Assembly: GCA_963788325.1 (NCBI GenBank)
Contig: CAWBGJ010000014.1
Location: 62,001 to 126,000, forward strand
Direction: 5' to 3'
DNA from: Prado023 sp963788325
GTDB taxonomy: Bacteria > Actinomycetota > Actinomycetes > S36-B12 > CAIYMF01
Length of the DNA: 64,000 bases
Positions within the stretch are counted from its first letter, which is position 1; every line of letters starts with the position of its first letter. The notes under the pieces were generated by a model. The model searched no databases. It was not told where the DNA came from and was given only the letters and a program-made list of their open reading frames with translations. The position numbers and the translations under genes are program-made. Below, in pieces: positions 41,377 to 48,714 of this stretch.

Positions 41377-42891
41377 ATGAGAATCCCGGGCAGTGGCTCT
41401 GGTCCGGTTGTGGGCCCGACCGAGAACGTCGTCATCGTCGGTGCGGGCCTGGCCGGCCTGAGCACGGCCCTGCGACTGGCCGGAGCCGGTCGATCGGTGA
41501 CGATCCTCGAGCGCGAGGCTGTGCCCGGCGGCCGGGCCGGACTCCTCGAGGAGGGTGGATACCGGTTCGACACCGGCCCCACGGTCCTGACGATGCCGGG
41601 CCTGATCGAGGACGCCTTCGCCTGCGTGGGCGAACAGATGTCCGACTGGCTGGAGCTCGCCCCGGTCAGCCCGGTGTACCGCAGCTACTTCCCCGACGGA
41701 TCCCAGCTGGACGTGCACTCCGACGTCGATGCCATGGCCGATGAGATCGCCGTGGTCATCGGCCCGGATGAGGCAACCGGCTACCGCCGGTACATCGACT
41801 TCTGTACCGAGCTGTACAAGCTGGAGATGGCCGATTTCATCGACCGCAACATCGACAGCCCGTTCGACCTGCTCACCCCGAACCTCGCCAGGCTTGCCGC
41901 CATCGGTGGCTTCCGCCGGATGGCCCCGAAGGCCAACGACTACCTCAAGGACCCCCGCACCCAGCGGGTGTTCTCCTTCCAGGCGATGTACGCCGGCATG
42001 AGCCCGCACGATGCGCTGTCGATCTACTCCGTCATCGCCTACATGGACTCCGTCGCGGGAGTGTTCTTCCCGAAGGGGGGCATGCACGCGGTACCCGAGG
42101 CGATGGCCGCTGCCGCGCAGAAGCACGGCGTCACCATCCGGTACTCCACGACGGTCTCCTCCGTGGAGCATGACGGCTCGCGCGCGTCGGCGGTCATCAC
42201 TGCCGACGGTGAGCGCATCCCCGCCGACGTCGTGGTGCTCAACCCGGACCTCCCGGTCGCCTACCGTGACCTGCTCGGCCTGGAGCCCTGGTCGGTGCGC
42301 CGGCTGACCTACTCCCCGAGCTGCGCGGTGCTGCTGGCCGGATCCTCGGCCCACTACTCGAAGATCGCCCACCACAACATCCACTTCGGGCGCTCCTGGG
42401 AGGGCGTGTTCACCGACCTCATCGATCGCGGCCGGCTCATGGGCGACCCGAGCCTGTTCCTGACCAACCCCACCCGCTCTGATCCGTCACTGGCGCCGGA
42501 GGGCAAGCAGTCCTACTACGTGCTCTTCCCGACCCCGAACCTCGACGCCCCGATCGATTGGACGACCGAGGGACCCCGCTATCGGGACCACATGGTCTCG
42601 GTGCTCGAGGAGCGCGGGTACGTCGGCTTCGGCGACGGGATCGAGATCGAGCACCTGACCACGCCGCTGGACTGGGCAGAGCAGGGCATGGAACGGGGCT
42701 CCCCGTTCGCCTCAGCGCACTCGTTCCAGCAGACCGGGCCGTTCCGTCCGGGCAACCGCTGGGGCGAGAACGTGGTCTTCACCGGCTCGGGGACCCAGCC
42801 CGGGGTGGGTGTGCCCATGGTGCTCATCTCCGGTCGGATCGCCGCTGAGCGGATCGTCGGACCACTGCCGCGCTCGCTGTCTCGCCCCTGA
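41377..42891 (+). CDS. crtI: Phytoene desaturase CrtI
   Basis: FAD-dependent desaturase that converts phytoene to lycopene. The 504-residue product has the dinucleotide motif VVIVGAGLAGLSTALRL near residue 18, EREAVPGGRAGLLEEGGYRFDTGPTVL, the FQAMYAGMSPHDALSIY region, and the C-terminal FAD-binding stretch ENVVFTGSGTQPGVGVPMVL. These are standard CrtI signatures. The ATG at 41377 is chosen on the leaderless -10 box. It is followed 58 bp later by the GT-C gene; its partners crtB (45511) and idsA (39128) flank it. Confidence 0.91.
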   Translation: MRIPGSGSGPVVGPTENVVIVGAGLAGLSTALRLAGAGRSVTILEREAVPGGRAGLLEEGGYRFDTGPTVLTMPGLIEDAFACVGEQMSDWLELAPVSPVYRSYFPDGSQLDVHSDVDAMADEIAVVIGPDEATGYRRYIDFCTELYKLEMADFIDRNIDSPFDLLTPNLARLAAIGGFRRMAPKANDYLKDPRTQRVFSFQAMYAGMSPHDALSIYSVIAYMDSVAGVFFPKGGMHAVPEAMAAAAQKHGVTIRYSTTVSSVEHDGSRASAVITADGERIPADVVVLNPDLPVAYRDLLGLEPWSVRRLTYSPSCAVLLAGSSAHYSKIAHHNIHFGRSWEGVFTDLIDRGRLMGDPSLFLTNPTRSDPSLAPEGKQSYYVLFPTPNLDAPIDWTTEGPRYRDHMVSVLEERGYVGFGDGIEIEHLTTPLDWAEQGMERGSPFASAHSFQQTGPFRPGNRWGENVVFTGSGTQPGVGVPMVLISGRIAAERIVGPLPRSLSRP

Positions 42892-42949
42892 CTGGGCAGC
42901 CGGTCGGCCGCGCTCACGTACCGCGCCGCGCGAGTACCCTGCAAGCATC

Positions 42950-44512
42950 ATGGTGGCACCGGCGGGGACCTCGCGGGCCCGGGTAGATCGGGCGATGACG
43001 GCGCACTATGCCCTGCCCGGACTGCTGGGCAGCACCCTGATGGCCCTCGGTGCCCTCGGCGTGGGCTGGCTGCCGGCGAACTCGCCGCTGCTGGACTTCG
43101 CGCTGGTCAGCACCCTGCGGTCCACGACCGCGGGCGAGGTGCTGGCGCGGGTGGCCGTCTTCGCCGGGGTGGCCCTGCTGCTCCAGGCCTGGCTGGTGCT
43201 CGGTCACGACGTCCTGGACAACCTGGAGCGCAGTGAGCACCGCCTGATCCTCATCCTGACGGCGTGGACCGCTCCCCTGCTGCTGATGCCACCGCTGTTC
43301 AGCCGCGACGCCTACTCCTATTTCGCGCAGGGTCAGCTGGTACTCGCCGGGCTGAACCCCTACGAGAACGGGGTGTCCGCCCTCCCCGGGTGGTTCCTCA
43401 CCGGCGCGGATCCACTCTGGGCCGAGTCGCCGACGCCGTACGGCCCCGCCTTCCTGATCCTGCAACAGGGCGTCGCTGCCCTGGTCGGCTCGCATGCCTT
43501 CCTCGGCGCCCTGCTGTTCCGGCTGATCGCGCTGACCGGGATCGCCATGCTGGTCGTCTACCTGCCCCGGCTGGCCCACGCCCACGGCATCGACGCGCCC
43601 AAGGCCGTCTGGCTCGCCCTGCTCAATCCGCTGGTCCTCATGCACTTCGTGGCCGGGGCGCACAACGACGCGCTGATGGTGGGGCTGATGGTCGCCGGCC
43701 TCGCGCTGGCCGTGGAGCGACATCCCGTGCTGGGCATCGTCCTGATCGGGTTGGCCGGCGCGGTGAAGCCGATCGCCCTGGTGGTGCTGCCGTTCGCGGG
43801 CCTGATCTGGGCCGGCACCCGGGCCTCGTGGTCTGCGCGGATCTGGGCGTGGGCGAAGTCGCTGCTCATCGTCCTGGCCGTCTTCGCGGTCCTCTCCCTG
43901 GCGGTGGGCGTGGGGCTGGGTTGGGTGGCCTCGTTGAGCACGCCGGGGACGGTGCGGACGTGGTTGTCACCCACCACCGCCCTGGGCATGATCGTGGGGA
44001 CGGGGCTGGACTTGATCGGCCTGGGCACGGTCGATGGGGCGGTCAGCTTCTTCCGGGCCGCGGGGATGCTGCTGGGCGCGGTGATCGCGCTGAACCTGGT
44101 CCTGCGCCCGGAGGGTCGCTCCCCGGTGCGCGGGGCCGCCATGGTGCTCCTGGCTGTTGTGGTACTCGGACCTGTGGTCCAGCCCTGGTACGTCCTGTGG
44201 GCGCTGCCCCTGCTGGCGGCCACGGGGCTCTCCGGCCGGCAGCTGCGCCTGATCATGGTCATCTGCGCCGTACTGGTGCTGCACGGGATGGCGGAGGCGA
44301 ACGCGACCGCAGACACACTGGTGGACGTCCGCGATGGGCTGGCCTCGGTGTTCGCGCTGATCATGGTCGGCGTGGTGCTGGTCTCCAGCCCCGGGGAACG
44401 CAGGTTGATCATGGGCGATCCGGTGGATCGCGGCATCCGCCCCGCGGATCCCGCCGCGCGGGTGCGTGCCGGATCCCTGGTGGTTCAGCCGGCCGGCTCG
44501 GAGATCTCGTAG
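42950..44512 (+). CDS. GT-C mannosyltransferase of the MptA/MptB (carotene-associated membrane protein) family
   Basis: The 520-residue polytopic protein has about 12-13 membrane segments and the GT-C signature in the first long loop, FSRDAYSYFAQGQL (acidic pair after the second helix). PYGPAFLILQ and HNDALMVGLMVAGL follow, typical of polyprenol-phosphomannose-dependent alpha-1,6-mannosyltransferases MptA/MptB. A related TIGRFAM is named for its position next to carotene genes, as here beside crtI. In mycobacteria MptA is encoded at the syntenic spot. It probably extends lipomannan outside the membrane. TACCCT 9 bases before the ATG may be its -10 box. Its last 28 bases overlap the barstar gene tail to tail. 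Confidence 0.82.
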   Translation: MVAPAGTSRARVDRAMTAHYALPGLLGSTLMALGALGVGWLPANSPLLDFALVSTLRSTTAGEVLARVAVFAGVALLLQAWLVLGHDVLDNLERSEHRLILILTAWTAPLLLMPPLFSRDAYSYFAQGQLVLAGLNPYENGVSALPGWFLTGADPLWAESPTPYGPAFLILQQGVAALVGSHAFLGALLFRLIALTGIAMLVVYLPRLAHAHGIDAPKAVWLALLNPLVLMHFVAGAHNDALMVGLMVAGLALAVERHPVLGIVLIGLAGAVKPIALVVLPFAGLIWAGTRASWSARIWAWAKSLLIVLAVFAVLSLAVGVGLGWVASLSTPGTVRTWLSPTTALGMIVGTGLDLIGLGTVDGAVSFFRAAGMLLGAVIALNLVLRPEGRSPVRGAAMVLLAVVVLGPVVQPWYVLWALPLLAATGLSGRQLRLIMVICAVLVLHGMAEANATADTLVDVRDGLASVFALIMVGVVLVSSPGERRLIMGDPVDRGIRPADPAARVRAGSLVVQPAGSEIS

Positions 44513-44961
44513 TCCTCGTCGACGAACACCTCGCGGGCAAGCGTGTGCTGGCCCAGGGTCAGCTGCGGGCCCTGACCGATGAGGACCACCCGGGCGGCCA
44601 GGTCGGCCTCCTCCCAGGCGCGCAGCACGTCGCGGAACACATCGATGGCGATCGCGAACTGCTCGGGCTCGTGTGCGGCCAGGTCGCCCCACCCCGACCA
44701 CAGGATCAGCAGGCCATCGGCGTCGTCGAGGTCCTCGACCTCGTCGAACTCCTGGGACTCCAGGCACTCCTCGAAGGCGTCCCAGTTGTGCCCGAAGTAG
44801 TCCGGGAAGCCGAACGCCGAGGCGCAGACCTCGAAGAACTCCATGCGCCCGCCGCCCTCGGGGACCTCGATCAGCACCGAGGCCCAGCCCAGCAGCGAGG
44901 CCAACTCGGCGGCCGCGTCGTAGTCCGGGGCCTCACGCCACAGGGCGATCCGATTGGTCAT
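44485..44961 (-). CDS. Barstar-family ribonuclease inhibitor
   Basis: Cytosolic inhibitor that should neutralise the RNase encoded just upstream. The 158-residue product has the barstar core FFEVCASAFGFPDYFGHNWD, then AFEECL, in which the Asp corresponding to barstar Asp35 is kept and Asp39 is replaced by Glu. LLILWSGW follows. It is longer than classical barstar (~90), with extra helices at both ends. Its ATG overlaps the RNase stop (ATGA), so both are made together. Its 3' end overlaps the convergent GT-C gene by 28 bp. Confidence 0.88.
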   Translation of the reverse strand: MTNRIALWREAPDYDAAAELASLLGWASVLIEVPEGGGRMEFFEVCASAFGFPDYFGHNWDAFEECLESQEFDEVEDLDDADGLLILWSGWGDLAAHEPEQFAIAIDVFRDVLRAWEEADLAARVVLIGQGPQLTLGQHTLAREVFVDEDYEISEPAG

Positions 44962-45422
44962 TGCGACACCACCTCACGGAAGCTGTTGTAGTGGTCGGCT
45001 GTGTAGAACCGGGAGCCGTCGTCGCCGCCCACGATGCGCCGGGCCCCGCGATCGTCGGACCCCGGGGTGATCACGGTGTACTCGGCGTAGAAGCCCGACG
45101 GTGCCGGGGGCAGGATCCCCTCGCGGTTGCCGAAGGTGGACCCGTCCTTGCTGTAGGGGAACGGCCCGCCCTCGGCGATGAGCGTGAGCGTGTCGATCCC
45201 CTCCGGGGGAAGCTCCCCGACCGTCATGGTGGGCAGGTCGCTGGTGGGAGCCGCCGGCGCGAGGCCGGCGTACTGGTCCACACGGCCGGCTGCCACGGCA
45301 GCACCCCCACTGCCCGCTTCGGTCCCCGTGGACCCGGCGGTGGCGGCGCAGCCGGCCAGCAGGCCCAGGGCGAACAGCAGGGCGACGACGCGCGCGATGC
45401 TCGATCTCACGCCCCGCAGCAT
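44958..45422 (-). CDS. RNase Sa/barnase-type guanyl-specific ribonuclease, predicted lipoprotein
   Basis: Secreted microbial ribonuclease of the N1/T1/Sa family. The pre-protein has a signal peptide ending in the lipobox LLAGC (Cys about 25), a Ser/Gly/Ala linker, then the catalytic domain: LPPEGIDTLTLIAEGGPFPY, DGSTFGNREGILP, EYTVITPG with the general-base Glu (about 114), GARRI with the catalytic Arg, and TADHYNSF with the catalytic His (about 144). The RNase Sa disulfide cysteines are absent. The ATG at 45422 is assumed; a GTG four codons later is an alternative. It is coupled to the barstar gene by a 4-bp overlap and divergent from crtB. Confidence 0.87.
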   Translation of the reverse strand: MLRGVRSSIARVVALLFALGLLAGCAATAGSTGTEAGSGGAAVAAGRVDQYAGLAPAAPTSDLPTMTVGELPPEGIDTLTLIAEGGPFPYSKDGSTFGNREGILPPAPSGFYAEYTVITPGSDDRGARRIVGGDDGSRFYTADHYNSFREVVSQ

Positions 45423-45510
45423 GGCACACCGAGGCGTGCGCAGCCCGTCCCGGTCCGAGTCACCCAGCACACCCTGGGCGGCCGCGCCCCGCGGATGGGA
45501 GGATTCGCCC

Positions 45511-46470
45511 ATGTCACGGCGGGAACTCGATGCGGCCGCAATCACCGATCCACAACTGCGGGCAGCCTACGAGGCCTGTCGCGGGCTGCACGCCCAGCAC
45601 GGCCGGACCTACTACCTGGCCACCCGGTTGCTGGCCCCGGGGCAACGGCCGTTCGTGCACGCCCTCTACGGGTTCGCCCGCTACGCAGACGAGATCGTCG
45701 ACGACCTCGACTCCACCATGACCGATCAGCAGCGTGCCGACGCCCTGGCGCGCTGGGGCGACCAGGTGCTGGCCGACCTGGACCGGGGGCACAGCCAGGA
45801 CCCGATCGCGCGCGCACTGGTCGACACCGCGACCCGCTTCGCGATTCCGCACGAGCACTTCGCCGACTTCCTGACCTCGATGCGCATGGACCTGACCGTC
45901 ACCGAGTACCCCACCTTCGCCGACCTCTCGGTCTACGTGCACGGCTCAGCCGCGGTGATCGGTCGGGAGATGGTGCACGTGCTGGGCACGACCCGACCCG
46001 AGGACCTCCCCGAGGCCCTGGACCGGGCCGATGACCTGGGCGTGGCCTTCCAGTTGGCCAACTTCATCCGCGATGTAGACGAGGACCTCGACCGGGGTCG
46101 GGTCTACCTCCCGCTCGAGGAGTTGGAGCGGTTCTCTGTGCGTCGCGCCGACCTCGAGCGGCGCGTGCTGACCCCACAGATCCGGCGCGCACTGGAGTTC
46201 CAGGTGCAGCGCGTCCGTGCGTTGCAGGCCCGCGCCGAACCGGGGATCGCACTGCTCAGGCCGCCGGCCCAGCCGTGCATCGACGCGGCCAGCGTCCTGT
46301 ACTGCGGGATCGTCGACGCCGTGGAGGACATCGACTACGAGGTGTTCACAGAGCGGGCGACGGTCGGCAACGGCCGCCGGATGAAGGTGGCCGGCGGCGC
46401 CTGGATGCGCGCGGTCCGAGCGCGTCAGCGCGACCGTCGGGCTGCCCGGCGCGCGGTCCCGGCCGCCTGA
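45511..46470 (+). CDS. crtB: Phytoene synthase CrtB
   Basis: Head-to-head prenyl condensing enzyme that makes phytoene from two GGPP. The 319-residue product has ALYGFARYADEIVDDLDS with the first Asp-rich motif (about 56-68), the active-site stretch YVHGSAAVIGREM, and LANFIRDVDEDLDRGRVYLP with the second motif (about 180-190). The ATG follows GGGAGG with a 9-base spacer. It is tail to tail with the lycopene cyclase pair, 24 bp apart. Its products go to CrtI, encoded 4 kb upstream. Confidence 0.93.
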   Translation: MSRRELDAAAITDPQLRAAYEACRGLHAQHGRTYYLATRLLAPGQRPFVHALYGFARYADEIVDDLDSTMTDQQRADALARWGDQVLADLDRGHSQDPIARALVDTATRFAIPHEHFADFLTSMRMDLTVTEYPTFADLSVYVHGSAAVIGREMVHVLGTTRPEDLPEALDRADDLGVAFQLANFIRDVDEDLDRGRVYLPLEELERFSVRRADLERRVLTPQIRRALEFQVQRVRALQARAEPGIALLRPPAQPCIDAASVLYCGIVDAVEDIDYEVFTERATVGNGRRMKVAGGAWMRAVRARQRDRRAARRAVPAA

Positions 46471-46494
46471 CCTGAACCGAGCACGCGCGCCGCA

Positions 46495-46911
46495 CTACTC
46501 CAGCGCACGACCGCCCACCTTGGCCAGCAACGGGACCAGCCCCGCACGTGGCGGACCTGAGACCGGCTCACGCTGGACCCCGGCCCGACCCCACGCGACC
46601 CAGAGCGTGAGCGTCAGCAGCACCAGGGCGAAGCCGAACATCAGGTCCTCGACGGGGGCGAACAGGATCCGGCCGTCACCGAACGCCGGCGGTGGACCGT
46701 CCTCGGGCGTGCTCGAACCGAGGATGTCGGTGCCCGAGTAGCGCACGATCCGGGTGCCGGTCAGCACCCCATTGGTGAGCAGCTGGAAGAACACGATGAT
46801 CGGGTAGGACATCCAGAACACGCGCCGGGTCAGCAGGCGGGTGCCGAGCAACCAGAGGTCCCAGGCGATCACCGCCAGCACGGACAGCACGGCCAGCTGC
46901 GTGTAGGTCAC
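46495..46911 (-). CDS. crtYd: Lycopene cyclase subunit CrtYd-like
   Basis: One half of the heterodimeric membrane lycopene cyclase found in actinobacteria. The 138-residue product has three membrane segments; ILFAPVEDLMFGFALVLLTL carries the P-x-E/D motif conserved in the CrtYc/Yd/Ye/Yf family, and YPIIVFFQLLTNG lies in the second helix. Beta or epsilon ring specificity cannot be told from sequence. Its start overlaps the crtYc stop by 4 bp, giving equal expression of the subunits. Confidence 0.84.
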   Translation of the reverse strand: MTYTQLAVLSVLAVIAWDLWLLGTRLLTRRVFWMSYPIIVFFQLLTNGVLTGTRIVRYSGTDILGSSTPEDGPPPAFGDGRILFAPVEDLMFGFALVLLTLTLWVAWGRAGVQREPVSGPPRAGLVPLLAKVGGRALE

Positions 46912-47288
46912 TGAGTCGGCTCCGTCGACTCCGTCGACTCCACCGGGTCGCGGTCACCGGGCAGCTCGTCGCCCACCTTCAGCCCGGTGGCCGACCGGAC
47001 GGCCTCCAGCGTGAGGATGGCAGCGATCGGCACCACCACGAAGAAGACCAGCTCATCGAGGGGCAGCGCTCCGGGCAGCCGGATGCCGGTGATCAACGCC
47101 TCGTCGAACCACCAGTGGCCCGCTGAGATCGCGTAGACGTCCCACAACGCGAAGATCACGACCACGGGCAGCACCGACAGTGCAAGGCGGCGCCAGCGTT
47201 GATAGACGCGGGTGCGCAGCCCCACCTCCAGCCATGCCGAACCCGCCACGATGAACACCATGACCGCCAGGTAGCTCGCCGAACCCAT
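46908..47288 (-). CDS. crtYc: Lycopene cyclase subunit CrtYc-like
   Basis: The other half of the heterodimeric cyclase. The 126-residue product has three membrane segments, WDVYAISAGHWWFDEALITGI and PLDELVFFVVVPIAAIL, which contains the family's P-x-(D/E)-E motif region. The C-terminus is a polar tail with TESTEP repeats. The ATG lies three bases after the stop of the upstream oxidoreductase gene, so oxidoreductase-crtYc-crtYd form one operon, converging on crtB. Confidence 0.84.
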   Translation of the reverse strand: MGSASYLAVMVFIVAGSAWLEVGLRTRVYQRWRRLALSVLPVVVIFALWDVYAISAGHWWFDEALITGIRLPGALPLDELVFFVVVPIAAILTLEAVRSATGLKVGDELPGDRDPVESTESTEPTQ

Positions 47289-47291
47289 GGC

Positions 47292-48665
47292 TCAACCCTG
47301 CCCGAGGAACATCGCGGGCGCAGGCGCGGTCGGGTCCGCCAGCGCCACCGGATCGACCCGCGGGGTCCCGCAGGGGTCAGCCAGCATCGCGCGGCGGGCT
47401 GCCGCGAGGTCCCGGGGGCGGCCGACCGTGCACACGCCGACCAGTCGGTTCTCCCGGTCGACGGTGAACGCCGTCCAGGCCTCGGGTCGGGCCTGCGCTG
47501 GCGGCTCCGGGCCGACGGGCGCGCTGGCCGACTCGCGCCAGACCACCCGCCCACCCGCAGGATCACCAAGCGTCAGCAGGCGCCGACCTGCGATCTCGGA
47601 GAACACGTAGGCGATCGGGTCAGGAGCCGGCACGCCAGGCGCTCCCGGTGCGCCCGACCACCGGGTCGGGTCCTGGTCACCCGTGGCCCACGCGGCCACC
47701 GCCGGGGCGAGCACGGCCGGGGCGTTGAGGGCCTGCGTCCAGTGCCCACCCGGCAGATGCGTGCCAGCCCGATCCGACCAGCGGGCGGCGGCGTCACCGA
47801 GCGCGAAGAGCCCCGCAGTGTCCGAGCGTCCCCACGCATCGGTGCGCACCGATCCGTCGGCAGCCAGGCCCACCCCGGCACCGGCCAGCCAGGCCGTCGC
47901 AGGTCGCACCCCGAGAGCCGCGAGGACGATGTCTGCCCGAGTACCGAGCACCTCCAGGAGCGAGTCCTCGACGCTGACGCTGTCCACGGACGCGTCGCAC
48001 TGCACGCCGACGCCCGCCGCGGCCAGCCACCCCGTGACCCTCGTGGCGACCTCGTCCGGCACCCGACCGTCGAGCAACTTCGGACGGGCCTCGACGAGCC
48101 GCACGTGGGCGCCCCGGTTCGCCGCAGTCGCCGCTGCCTCGCAGCCCACCCAGCCGCCGCCGATCACTGCAAGGCGCACCCCGGGCTCGATCTGGGCCCA
48201 GAACCCGGCAGCACCCGATCGGGTGTGCAGCACGTGCACCCCGGGCCGTTCCCAGCCCGCAGCGAGCACGGGGTCCGCACCCGTGGCCACGACCACCGTG
48301 CCCGCACTCACCTGCGAGCCGTCCGAGCAGGTGAGCCGCCAACCGGCTGTGACGGGCCCCGGAGCGTCAGGGGCCGGGTCGGCAGGTGCTGAGCCGGCCG
48401 GTGCTGAGCCAGCCGGTGCCATTCGGTCGATCCGCTCGACCCGGACCCCGAGGCGCACCTCGTCGGCCAGCGCCCACACGTCCAGGCCCATGGCGCTGCG
48501 CAGGTCCACGTCCTCGTCGGGGTCCTTGGTCAGCGGCGGCCGGTCGTACGGCGCCTGCGACTCGGCCCCCAGCACGAGCAAGGACCCGGAGTAGCCCACG
48601 GCGCGCAGTTCAGCGCACATACGCACCCCTGCCAGCCCCGCGCCCACGACCACCACATCCGCCAC
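47292..48665 (-). CDS. FAD/NAD(P)-dependent oxidoreductase (ferredoxin-reductase-like)
   Basis: The roughly 457-residue flavoprotein has an FAD-binding motif at the start, VVVVGAGLAGVRMCAEL, the PYDRPPLTK signature of ferredoxin/rubredoxin reductases, a second Rossmann motif AVIGGGWVGCEAAATAANRG for NAD(P)H, and TAGLFALGDAA near the C-terminus. A Gly/Ser/Ala/Pro tandem insert (AGSAPAGSAPAD) lies near residue 85. I favour GTG 48665, because TAGGCT lies 7 bases before it as a leaderless -10 box; the ATG at 48671 would lie upstream of the predicted transcript start. It may supply electrons to carotenoid oxygenases, by context only. Confidence 0.8.
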   Translation of the reverse strand: MADVVVVGAGLAGVRMCAELRAVGYSGSLLVLGAESQAPYDRPPLTKDPDEDVDLRSAMGLDVWALADEVRLGVRVERIDRMAPAGSAPAGSAPADPAPDAPGPVTAGWRLTCSDGSQVSAGTVVVATGADPVLAAGWERPGVHVLHTRSGAAGFWAQIEPGVRLAVIGGGWVGCEAAATAANRGAHVRLVEARPKLLDGRVPDEVATRVTGWLAAAGVGVQCDASVDSVSVEDSLLEVLGTRADIVLAALGVRPATAWLAGAGVGLAADGSVRTDAWGRSDTAGLFALGDAAARWSDRAGTHLPGGHWTQALNAPAVLAPAVAAWATGDQDPTRWSGAPGAPGVPAPDPIAYVFSEIAGRRLLTLGDPAGGRVVWRESASAPVGPEPPAQARPEAWTAFTVDRENRLVGVCTVGRPRDLAAARRAMLADPCGTPRVDPVALADPTAPAPAMFLGQG

Positions 48666-48672
48666 GATCATG

Positions 48673-48678
48673 AGCCTA
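48673..48678 (-). promoter_or_regulatory. Leaderless -10 box of the oxidoreductase-crtYcd operon
   Basis: TAGGCT on the minus strand lies one base before an ATG and 7 bases before the in-frame GTG at 48665. It is 24 bp from the back-to-back -10 box of the kinase gene, so the two divergent promoters must overlap. Confidence 0.5.
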
Positions 48679-48702
48679 ACCGGCGGGTTCGTCCCGGGCT
48701 CC

Positions 48703-48708
48703 TAGACT
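48703..48708 (+). promoter_or_regulatory. Leaderless -10 box of the PASTA kinase gene
   Basis: TAGACT lies 6 bases before the GTG start at 48715, so the transcript would begin at the start codon. No usual ribosome site fits that start. Confidence 0.55.
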
Positions 48709-48714
48709 TGGGGA

